NCBI GenBank assembly: GCA_021772165.1
Contig: JAJFMM010000055.1
Coordinates: 1-8,860, forward strand
DNA from: Chlamydiota bacterium
GTDB lineage: Bacteria; Chlamydiota; Chlamydiia; Chlamydiales; SM23-39
Direction: 5' to 3'
DNA length: 8,860 nucleotides
Shown here: piece by piece, positions 1-6,214 of the stretch
Layout of the letters: the number at the start of each line of letters is the position of its first letter
Position numbering within the stretch: the first letter of the stretch is position 1
Made by a program: the position numbers and the translations under genes
Notes under the pieces: model-generated
What the model saw: only the letters and a program-made list of their open reading frames with translations
Databases searched by the model: none
Told to the model about the DNA's origin: nothing

Positions 1-8
1 ACCGTCAT
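1..8 (-). CDS. Probable 5' end of a minus-strand gene cut by the window edge
   Basis: On the minus strand a GAGG ribosome binding site (14-17) sits five bases before an ATG (6-8), and the reading frame then leaves the window after two codons (Met-Thr). A perfect TATAAT (49-54, minus) lies further upstream, giving a leader of about 35 bases. The arrangement is that of a genuine gene start placed just after the terminator at 102-128. The product cannot be identified from two codons. From memory pnp neighbours ftsH in Chlamydia, but nothing here tests that. Confidence 0.4.
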
Positions 9-48
9 ATCCACCTCAAATAGAAAAAGAAGATCGTCTAGAGGTCAG

Positions 49-54
49 ATTATA
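49..54 (-). promoter_or_regulatory. Candidate -10 box for the gene at the left edge
   Basis: The minus strand reads TATAAT, a perfect match to the main sigma factor -10 consensus, about 40 bases before the putative ATG at 6-8 and downstream of a strong terminator. No convincing TTGACA-like -35 box lies at 16-18 bases; only weak matches such as TCTTTG occur there. The assignment rests on the -10 match and on position. Confidence 0.35.
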
Positions 55-101
55 CGCAAGAAATTCATATTCAAAGATTTTACATGGATTTACTCAGAAA
101 A

Positions 102-128
102 CAAAAAACCTCGAGGGAATCCTCGAGG
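102..128 (-). terminator. Rho-independent terminator of the small acidic-protein gene
   Basis: Read on the minus strand, an eight-base stem CCTCGAGG with an ATTC loop and a second CCTCGAGG is followed at once by TTTTTTG and more Ts. Hairpin plus T-run is the classic intrinsic terminator. It lies about 40 bases after the stop codon at 167-169. In the plus direction no T-run follows, so it should act one way only. Confidence 0.9.
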
Positions 129-166
129 CGTGAACTCTTTAACTGAATGCTTGTTCGGAAGAATTC

Positions 167-652
167 TTACTTGATTGGAACATTCTGGGCAGCGTCATAC
201 ATTTTCGAAAGATAACCCTCGCCAAACAGCTGAGAGTCTTCAAGATGGTTATACTCCATTCCAGCATCTACATCATTGTAGTCCTTACCCGGCTGTTTAT
301 GATCGCAATAGGCAGAAACTGTGCTTTCTGTGTTCGCTCTCGCGTCATTTAGGGCTTTTATCTCATCCGCACCCGGTCCAGTGTAACCCGGCTTTTGAGC
401 GTCAGCAGGCATAAACTTCTTAACAGCATCGACGTCCGCGCTTATCTTCGCTGCGAGATCTTTCAATGCTTTTGCTTGCTCTGGAGTGATTGTAGGATTT
501 TGCTGATCATTATATAATTCAATTGCTAAAGCATCCGAATCCTTTTTTAGGGCAGCAATAGCTGCTGCTGAACCAGGACTGTTTCCTTGAACAGGACTTG
601 AAGGCATAACACTACTTCTATATACGTTATTTATACCTGAATCTATTGACAT
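167..652 (-). CDS. Small acidic protein of unknown function (161 aa)
   Basis: I do not recognise this protein. The chosen start (ATG 650-652) has a textbook AAAGGAG ribosome binding site seven to eight bases before it. An in-frame ATG 33 bases upstream has none and overlaps a TATAAT box, so I reject it. The product has about 23 Asp/Glu against 15 Lys/Arg, and one cysteine (residue 116). The first 28 residues are rich in Ser, Asn, Gly and Pro and look disordered. Stretches at about 28-48, 57-80 and 95-116 look helical (Ala, Lys, Asp, Leu rich), followed by a Tyr/Asp-rich C-terminus. There is no signal peptide, membrane segment or known motif. With its own promoter region and a terminator on each side it is probably transcribed alone. 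A polar, disordered N-terminus on a small lineage-specific protein would fit a type III secreted effector or a chaperone, but that is speculation. The gene itself is well supported; its function is not. Confidence 0.8.
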   Translation of the reverse strand: MSIDSGINNVYRSSVMPSSPVQGNSPGSAAAIAALKKDSDALAIELYNDQQNPTITPEQAKALKDLAAKISADVDAVKKFMPADAQKPGYTGPGADEIKALNDARANTESTVSAYCDHKQPGKDYNDVDAGMEYNHLEDSQLFGEGYLSKMYDAAQNVPIK

Positions 653-683
653 ATTGTCTCCTTTTAAATTATTAGTTACCTCC

Positions 684-752
684 ATTATACAACTATTTTA
701 TTAGAATAGTATTAATAATTACTTTTTACATACGTATGTCGCTTACTGTCAA
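684..752 (-). promoter_or_regulatory. Promoter region of the small acidic-protein gene, with a palindrome
   Basis: Two candidate promoters are visible on the minus strand. One has a perfect TTGACA -35 box (747-752), an 18-base spacer and a weaker TAAAAA -10 (723-728). The other has a perfect TATAAT (684-689) but no good -35 box. A perfect 12-base palindrome, ACATACGTATGT (728-739), lies in the spacer of the first and just touches its -10 box, where a repressor could block polymerase. If TATAAT is used, transcription starts near 676, after the rejected upstream ATG. Confidence 0.45.
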
Positions 753-824
753 GTAATTGCATTCTGTCGGGCTGAATTTTTCCCTATAATCGCACAGAAC
801 AAGCTAATCTGCAGCTTCTTAAAC

Positions 825-853
825 GAAAAAGGCCCCGAGGAGATCCTCGGGGC
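825..853 (-). terminator. Rho-independent terminator of ftsH
   Basis: On the minus strand a nine-base GC-rich stem (GCCCCGAGG, loop ATCT, CCTCGGGGC) is followed by CTTTTTCGTTT. It starts about 30 bases after the ftsH stop codon. The lack of a T-run on the other side makes it one-directional. Its inner stem and loop closely resemble those of the terminator at 102-128. Confidence 0.9.
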
Positions 854-884
854 ACAATATGTGATTTGTAATAGATCTTAGAAT

Positions 885-3632
885 TTAACTAGATGGTTGC
901 GCGTCGGGCATATCAGTAGCTATCGGAGGTTTCTCCTCAGCAGGTAGCTCTGGAGGTGGCGGTGGTGCTTTGCGCTGTAGATCTTCTGCGTCCTTCACAC
1001 GACCTCGCTTCTCTTCCGAATCCCAAGTCCCATCCATGATCTTCCCGATGTCCGTAGAATCTAACGTCTCAAACTCCATCAACATGTCTGTCATGAGCTG
1101 TACTTTGTCGCGATTCTCTGTGAGAAGAGCGATCGCTCTCTTATGTGCCGTATCAATGAGTTCACGCACTTCGATGTCAATCTCTTCAGCGATCTTTTCC
1201 GAATAATTCTTGGAACTATGAGTCGAAAGCCCTAGATATTGACCCGACTCGGTTTTCTCATCATAGGAGACTTTACCAAGTGTGTCGCTCATGCCCCACT
1301 CACAGACCATGCAGCGAGCCATTTTGGTCGCTTGCGTAATATCATGTCCCGCACCTGAAGACATGTCGCCGACGAAGATCTCTTCTGCTGCTCGGCCGCC
1401 CATGATCACCACAAGCTGATCGAGAACCTCTTTCTTCCAATAGCTCAAACGATTTTTCTTCGGCATGAAATGTGTTGCACCAAGAGAAAAGCCACGCGGA
1501 ATGATCGTCACTTTATCAACAGGGTCGCTATGCTCGACAACAAGTCCTGCTATGGCGTGTCCCGATTCATGGAAGGCTGTTGTGAGTTTCTCACTCTCAT
1601 CCATCTCTAGGCTGCGACGCTCTTTTCCGTAGCGCACTTTATCACTAGCTTCTTTCGCTTCCACTGAGGTCACTGCAGAGCGTCCGTTGCGCGCCGCTAG
1701 AAGAGCCGCTTCATTCAGAATATTTTCAAGATCCGCTCCCGATGCTCCCGGAGAGCCTTTTGCTAGATCGTTGAGATTCACCGATGCGTCGATCTTAATT
1801 CTGCGCGCATGCACCTTGAGAATCTCTAGGCGTCCCTTTACGTCAGGTAGATCAAGCGTCACGCGGCGATCGAAACGACCGGGGCGAAGTAATGCACGGT
1901 CCAGAATGTCCGGTCTGTTGGTTGCGGCCATCAGGATCACTCCCTCTTTCGTATCAAAACCGTCCATCTCAACAAGTAGCTGATTCAGCGTCTGTTCGCG
2001 CTCATCATGACCACCGCCAATGCCGGCTCCACGATGACGGCCTACTGCGTCGATCTCATCCATGAAGATAATGCAGGGTGCAGCTTTCTTCGCCTGCTCA
2101 AACATATCGCGGACACGACTCGCTCCAACGCCGACGAACATCTCTACAAAATCAGATCCGGAAATCGAGAAGAAGGGTCGATCCGCTTCTCCCGCTACCG
2201 CTTTGGCAACAAGCGTTTTTCCTGTGCCCGGAGGTCCGACGAGGAGTACGCCTTTTGGAATGCGCGCTCCGAGTGCTGTAAATTTCGTGGGATCTTTCAG
2301 GAAGTCGACGACCTCTTCCAACTCTTCTTTCGCCTCTTCACAGCCCGCTACATCCTTGAAGGTCACCTTGTTGGTATCCCTTGTCATCAGTTTCGCCGGC
2401 GATTTACCGAAGTTCATCGCTGAAGAGCCTACGCCGCCTTTCATCTGCTTTGAGAAGATGAAATAGAGGAATAGAATCACGAGCAATACTGGAAGTAGTG
2501 TCAATATGTAACTGAAGTAATTCGGCGCAGGCTCCTGACTCTTGAAGGTGCGCTCAAGTACGGTGTTGCGAGGCTGGTCCGGCGCTCTATAGGCAAGTCC
2601 CTTATTCGCATCGAAATTGTTCCACTCCGCTTTCGCCTGAGCAAACCAGTGGCTATACGCCTCAGGATCTTGCTTCTCTAGCGCACGAGTGGAGAGCTCT
2701 TGATTATTGAAGTACCAGATGACATTGGTCACTTTTTGACGTGCCTTATCCAGGCGCACAACGTTGGTTTCCAGTCCCTGGGATACTTCTCCATATTCCT
2801 GCAACTCTTTGACGTAGTTGCGAACGCTGCGGAGGTGATGGAGTCGCACACCATCTTCTTCACTGTTGATCTCTCCAATGATGTTGGAGATCTTGTTCAA
2901 TCCTAAGCGGTATGTGCTAATCTGCTGGTCAAAGGAGCGGTCCGAGGCTTTGGAAAGCTTCTGATCGAGTCCCTTAAGATCTTGCTTGATCGATTCTGTT
3001 CCAATTCCCAATGCAGGAGAGCGTAGGTTGGCAACCAGTGAACGCATCTCTTTGCCAAGCTCATCCACATTGGACTGATTCGGCGCCTGCTGCGCTCGCA
3101 TGAACGCGCTTTGTACATCGTTAAAATTGACAGGGTCGCGGTCGCCCAAGGAATGGACAACGATAGAATTTTCACTCTGAGCTGTATCGTAAAGAGGCCC
3201 AACAACAACATAGCCACCTCGAGGGATCGACTGGCCGCTCAGCTGTAGGAATAGGTCGGCTGCATCAGTAACGCTTTTGCGGGATAGATCGATATCGTGG
3301 GTAAGTGTTTCTTGGCGAGTCGTTAGCTCATGGTTCGTATTGAGTAGCTCAAGATAGCGGTAGCGCTCCTCACTCTCTTCACTCGTCTTCTCGCGGAACT
3401 TTCCACCAAAGGTAACGAGATTATCGTTTTGGGCAATTTTATGATTCTCTTCGGGTACCGTAAGATGCAGATTGATTAGATGCTCGACCTGGTGGCTAAA
3501 GGAAACTTTGCCTAAACGATCGGATGTAAGCGATTGAACCGTCAGCATAATGACGATTGCAGCCAGTAGAAAGACGATGAATCCACCTGGAAAACCGCGT
3601 TTTGAATCCTTGCTATTTTTTTCGTTTGCCAT
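885..3632 (-). CDS. ftsH: ATP-dependent zinc metalloprotease FtsH, long chlamydial type (915 aa)
   Basis: FtsH is a membrane-anchored AAA+ protease whose hexamers extract and degrade damaged or regulatory membrane and cytosolic proteins. Visible in order: first membrane helix about 14-35; a very large periplasmic domain about 37-370; second membrane helix about 372-393; Walker A GPPGTGKT (466-473); pore loop FVG (499-501); Walker B with MDEID (524-528); second region of homology ATNRPDILDRALLRPGRFDR (570-589) with arginine fingers R583 and R586; zinc site HESGH (688-692, ligands H688 and H692, catalytic E689); third ligand probably D764. The C-terminus is a proline-rich acidic tail (about 889-908). 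Most bacterial FtsH have about 640 residues and a periplasmic loop of about 70. No other Met precedes the first membrane helix, so the start is firm, although the GAGGG ribosome binding site is only two bases from the ATG. The gene is followed by its own terminator. Identity is near certain. Confidence 0.98.
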   Translation of the reverse strand: MANEKNSKDSKRGFPGGFIVFLLAAIVIMLTVQSLTSDRLGKVSFSHQVEHLINLHLTVPEENHKIAQNDNLVTFGGKFREKTSEESEERYRYLELLNTNHELTTRQETLTHDIDLSRKSVTDAADLFLQLSGQSIPRGGYVVVGPLYDTAQSENSIVVHSLGDRDPVNFNDVQSAFMRAQQAPNQSNVDELGKEMRSLVANLRSPALGIGTESIKQDLKGLDQKLSKASDRSFDQQISTYRLGLNKISNIIGEINSEEDGVRLHHLRSVRNYVKELQEYGEVSQGLETNVVRLDKARQKVTNVIWYFNNQELSTRALEKQDPEAYSHWFAQAKAEWNNFDANKGLAYRAPDQPRNTVLERTFKSQEPAPNYFSYILTLLPVLLVILFLYFIFSKQMKGGVGSSAMNFGKSPAKLMTRDTNKVTFKDVAGCEEAKEELEEVVDFLKDPTKFTALGARIPKGVLLVGPPGTGKTLVAKAVAGEADRPFFSISGSDFVEMFVGVGASRVRDMFEQAKKAAPCIIFMDEIDAVGRHRGAGIGGGHDEREQTLNQLLVEMDGFDTKEGVILMAATNRPDILDRALLRPGRFDRRVTLDLPDVKGRLEILKVHARRIKIDASVNLNDLAKGSPGASGADLENILNEAALLAARNGRSAVTSVEAKEASDKVRYGKERRSLEMDESEKLTTAFHESGHAIAGLVVEHSDPVDKVTIIPRGFSLGATHFMPKKNRLSYWKKEVLDQLVVIMGGRAAEEIFVGDMSSGAGHDITQATKMARCMVCEWGMSDTLGKVSYDEKTESGQYLGLSTHSSKNYSEKIAEEIDIEVRELIDTAHKRAIALLTENRDKVQLMTDMLMEFETLDSTDIGKIMDGTWDSEEKRGRVKDAEDLQRKAPPPPPELPAEEKPPIATDMPDAQPSS

Positions 3633-3634
3633 AT

Positions 3635-3639
3635 CCCTC
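3635..3639 (-). promoter_or_regulatory. Ribosome binding site of ftsH, unusually close to the start
   Basis: The minus strand reads GAGGG, then AT, then ATG. Two bases between the purine run and the start codon is shorter than the usual five to nine, yet no alternative start exists before the first membrane helix and an in-frame stop lies upstream. Confidence 0.5.
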
Positions 3640-3676
3640 AGCGAAGTTCTATCTTATTCTTTTTCTAACCTTTAGA

Positions 3677-3725
3677 AGTATATCCAAATGAAGAAATTAA
3701 ATCATCTCTCCACTATTTTCGTAAA
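3677..3725 (-). promoter_or_regulatory. Candidate ftsH promoter
   Basis: In the AT-rich spacer between tilS and ftsH the minus strand has TTTACG (3720-3725, four of six matches to TTGACA), an 18-base spacer and TTTAAT (3696-3701, five of six to TATAAT). A second possible -10, TATACT (3677-3682), lies closer to the gene without a good -35. The 205-bp gap suggests ftsH has its own promoter and is not simply read through from tilS. Confidence 0.35.
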
Positions 3726-3796
3726 GGCCTCAGGTACTTTTTAGAAATTCCCCTGAAGAATTCCCTATATCAAATATTGATTAAATTGTCCTAGTG

Positions 3797-3814
3797 CCCC
3801 GGAGACTGCCGGAG
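3797..3814 (-). other. Short GC-rich hairpin after tilS
   Basis: Just past the tilS stop codon the minus strand can fold CTCCGG, loop CAGTCT, CCGGGG: six pairs including one G-T wobble. No T-run follows, so it is not a standard intrinsic terminator. It could stabilise the tilS transcript end or be chance. Confidence 0.25.
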
Positions 3815-3837
3815 TGGATCCTGTCTATCTAATTGAT

Positions 3838-5118
3838 TTACTGAGAATTAGACTCTACGAAAATTTTAATTATTTTTTCAGAACTGCTTTTCCCAGGATT
3901 TAAAAAATTTCCTACCACCTCTTGGTCTTGCAATACAAATGGACAGATCTTTCTTAAGAAGGCTGGAGTTTTTCCATCCCAGGGCAATGCTTTTTCCAGC
4001 AAGCGAAGTTCTAGTGAGCTGCTCTCAGCAACGCCGACAGAAGCGCTACCTTCTGCAAAAAGCGAGCGCCATCCGTTTGAATCAGCTCTCCCCTCTCCTA
4101 TAAACACTCTCCAGTCGCCGGATCTCTTCCATCCCGGCTCTTCCAGAGAGATCGGCTCTTGGAACTGAGGCAGCTTTAGGTGAGGAAGAAAGAAATGGCC
4201 TCTATCCAAGATGATGGTTCTTTTTCGTATGTTGATTTCCCAATCTGCGCATTTGTCTCGAATCCCATCGAGAATTTTCTCGAGCACGTCGCGGGAAAGG
4301 ACAATAGCCTCCTCAGATCCGATGCGCTGCAAGAGATAGCGCAACTCGATACGGGCGATCCCTTCGCAATCGATCCAGATGCCAAAGGGTCCTCGCTTGA
4401 TTCTCTCTTGCAGCCCTTCGACTCGCGCCGAGAGATACTCGTCGAGCTCCTCTGAGCGAGTGGCGAGGAGTCTCAGGTTCTCGACGAATCTCTTACCAAA
4501 GGACTCTTCCAGAGCGGGTAGCAGAGTCAGGCGCATCCTGGCTCGAAGGTAGTGTGGATCGCGATTGGTTGGATCGTCGAGCGCTTCCAGGGATTGATCG
4601 GTCAAAAACCGCAGGATCTCCTTTTTTTGCACCTCGAGCATGGGCCGCCAGAGAGGTACGCCTTCAATGATACTTTCAGCTTTCATTCCCCAAAGCCGCG
4701 TCAGATGCGCCCCTTCAAGCACGCGCTTGAGCGCTGTTTCCGCAAGATCATCGGCATGATGTCCTAGAAGAACCGCCTGAAACGGGATCTTTTCTCGCAG
4801 GGATGCAAAAAAGGCTAAGCGAGCCAATCTCGCTTCTGCTTCCGTACTCTTTTTTTCCAGTCTTGTCGTATGAAAAGGCACGCCGAGCTGTATCGCTTCC
4901 TGCTCAAGCTGCAGAGCCTCTTCCCGGCTCTCTTCCCTCCAGCCATGATCGACATGAGCCAGATGAATCTCCGCTTTTCCCCAACTCTTAGCTGCATGGA
5001 AAACTGCTTTTGAATCGGGACCTCCTGAGTAAGCAATGAGTAAAGGGCTCTCCCCATCCCATCTCTCGTCGAGGAACTCCTTCACAACTAGAGGAAGTTT
5101 CACTAGACTGCTATTCAT
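3838..5118 (-). CDS. tilS: tRNA(Ile)-lysidine synthetase TilS (426 aa)
   Basis: TilS uses ATP and lysine to convert the wobble cytidine of the CAU-anticodon tRNA-Ile to lysidine, so that it reads AUA and is charged with isoleucine. It acts in the cytosol and is normally essential. The N-terminal PP-loop ATPase signature is clear: SGGPDS at 31-36, HVDHGWRE at 55-62 and GHHADDLAET at 119-128. DDPTNRDPHYLRARMR (181-196) matches the conserved (D/E)DPTN...R.R(I/M)R element after the catalytic core. The remaining residues, to 426, fit the tRNA-binding and C-terminal domains, and total length is close to the E. coli enzyme. The minus strand has GGGAG (5129-5133) ten bases before the ATG. The start codon shares two bases with the lptF start on the opposite strand, so the tilS promoter must lie inside lptF. 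The gene runs toward ftsH, as I recall for the Chlamydia mesJ-ftsH pair. Confidence 0.95.
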   Translation of the reverse strand: MNSSLVKLPLVVKEFLDERWDGESPLLIAYSGGPDSKAVFHAAKSWGKAEIHLAHVDHGWREESREEALQLEQEAIQLGVPFHTTRLEKKSTEAEARLARLAFFASLREKIPFQAVLLGHHADDLAETALKRVLEGAHLTRLWGMKAESIIEGVPLWRPMLEVQKKEILRFLTDQSLEALDDPTNRDPHYLRARMRLTLLPALEESFGKRFVENLRLLATRSEELDEYLSARVEGLQERIKRGPFGIWIDCEGIARIELRYLLQRIGSEEAIVLSRDVLEKILDGIRDKCADWEINIRKRTIILDRGHFFLPHLKLPQFQEPISLEEPGWKRSGDWRVFIGEGRADSNGWRSLFAEGSASVGVAESSSLELRLLEKALPWDGKTPAFLRKICPFVLQDQEVVGNFLNPGKSSSEKIIKIFVESNSQ

Positions 5119-5119
5119 G
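5116..5119. promoter_or_regulatory. Head-to-head start codons of tilS and lptF sharing one CATG
   Basis: CATG reads as ATG on both strands: bases 5118-5116 start tilS on the minus strand and bases 5117-5119 start lptF on the plus strand. There is no intergenic space, so transcripts from the two genes must overlap as antisense RNAs at their 5' ends unless one is leaderless. Confidence 0.7.
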
Positions 5120-6214
5120 TTTCGGTTTCTCCCGGCTCTTTGGCGCTACCTCTTGGTGGGCTATTTGCGCATTTTGATTCTTTCCGTCGCGACTTTTCTC
5201 GCGGTCCTGATCGTGACGCGATTTAAAGAAATTGCTCGCTTTACCGCGCTCAGTGGCGACTGGGGCAAGACTTTACTGTTTACAGCTTACCAGTTTCCTC
5301 TCATTTTGCCGATGGCAATTCCCATTTCAGCCCTCATTGCCTCGCTGCTTCTTTTCCAGCGCCTGAGCCGCACCCAAGAATTGACCGCTCTTCGAGCCTC
5401 GGGGCTGAGCCTCCGACAAATTCTCGCGCCGCTTCTCTTTGCCTCGACTCTCTTTTCTGTCGGCAATTTTTCCATGTGCGCCGAAATCGCCCCTTACTGC
5501 CGCCGCGAATCGAAAACCATGCTCTTTCGAGAAACCTCTGCCAACCCCCTTCTTCTCTTGCAGCGCCAGCAGCTCGTCAGACTCAAGCACGCCTTTCTCA
5601 ACATGCAAATTAAAGAAGAGGGAAAAAGCGCTAGCAACGTAACGCTGATTACCTACAACGACAGCCATAAAAGGCTCAACCTCCTCCAAGCAAAAGAGCT
5701 CTCCGTGGAGGGCAGCGAGCTTTTGGGAAAAGATGTTGCGATCCTCACTCATCTCGATTCACCCAAAGATAATTTTGATACCCTCATTGTCGAAAACCAG
5801 GCTTCGATGTCGACGGCAGCACCCATTCTCTCACTCTGTCTGAAAAAAAGCTTACCACGTATGCAATCCAACGCAATGACTCTGCGCATGCTGCGTCTGC
5901 AAGAAAAACTGGAAAGAAAAAGGCTCTCCTCGAGCGCCCGCTTAGAGATTCTCAGAAGACTCTCGCTCTCTTTAGCCGTCTTTAGCTTTACATTTCTGGG
6001 CTGTGCATTCGGGATCACAGCGGGCCGCAACGCAAAACAGAGCTACTTTTCCACGCTCCTGCTCGCATTGACAGTACTGGCTACTTATTTGGCTGGAAAA
6101 GAATTTAAATCCTATCCGCTTCTCGCCATCTGCATCTTTCTTCTCCCTCACCCCTTCATCTGGATAGCGTGTATCTTTCGTCTGAAAAAAGTTGCTAAAG
6201 GGGCTGCGGCATGA
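5117..6214 (+). CDS. lptF: LPS export permease LptF, YjgP/YjgQ family (365 aa)
   Basis: LptF pairs with LptG in the inner membrane; with the LptB ATPase they pull lipopolysaccharide from the membrane and pass it to LptC and the periplasmic bridge. The protein has the family layout: membrane helices about 12-34, 52-80 and 101-121, a periplasmic beta-rich domain about 122-280, then helices about 282-300, 311-328 and 332-354. The cytoplasmic stretch around 83-100 (TQELTALRASGLS) is the typical coupling segment that contacts LptB. I start at the ATG at 5117, which puts the first helix near the N-terminus as usual. An in-frame ATG at 5036 would add 27 polar residues encoded antisense to tilS. No good ribosome binding site precedes 5117: GAGGAAG (5091-5097) is 19 bases away, though ten from a CTG at 5108. 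Calling it LptF rather than LptG rests on gene order and is less certain than the family. Confidence 0.85.
   Translation: MFRFLPALWRYLLVGYLRILILSVATFLAVLIVTRFKEIARFTALSGDWGKTLLFTAYQFPLILPMAIPISALIASLLLFQRLSRTQELTALRASGLSLRQILAPLLFASTLFSVGNFSMCAEIAPYCRRESKTMLFRETSANPLLLLQRQQLVRLKHAFLNMQIKEEGKSASNVTLITYNDSHKRLNLLQAKELSVEGSELLGKDVAILTHLDSPKDNFDTLIVENQASMSTAAPILSLCLKKSLPRMQSNAMTLRMLRLQEKLERKRLSSSARLEILRRLSLSLAVFSFTFLGCAFGITAGRNAKQSYFSTLLLALTVLATYLAGKEFKSYPLLAICIFLLPHPFIWIACIFRLKKVAKGAAA

Noticed and set aside
175..414. Plus-strand open frame opposite the small acidic-protein gene
   Set aside because: It lies fully antisense to a better supported gene, has no good ribosome binding site and its translation looks like noise (Cys, His, Ser, Leu rich without pattern).
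653..685. Upstream in-frame ATG (683-685) for the small acidic protein
   Set aside because: It has no ribosome binding site and overlaps a TATAAT box, while the ATG at 650-652 has an ideal AAAGGAG.
2007..2466. Long plus-strand frames opposite the FtsH ATPase domain
   Set aside because: They are shadows of strongly conserved ftsH codons and overlap one another; neither shows a protein family pattern.
2903..3217. Second minus-strand frame of 104 codons inside ftsH
   Set aside because: It is a different frame of the FtsH periplasmic domain, which reads through intact; there is no separate translation signal.
3688..3744. Plus-strand 18-codon frame between tilS and ftsH
   Set aside because: It is too short, has no ribosome binding site, and overlaps the candidate ftsH promoter on the other strand.
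3797..3814. tilS terminator
   Set aside because: The hairpin is short, with a wobble pair, and no T-run follows, so I list it only as a hairpin.
5036..5116. Extended lptF start adding 27 residues
   Set aside because: The added residues are polar, encoded antisense to the conserved tilS start, and unlike other family members. It is kept only as an alternative because the site at 5117 lacks a good ribosome binding site.
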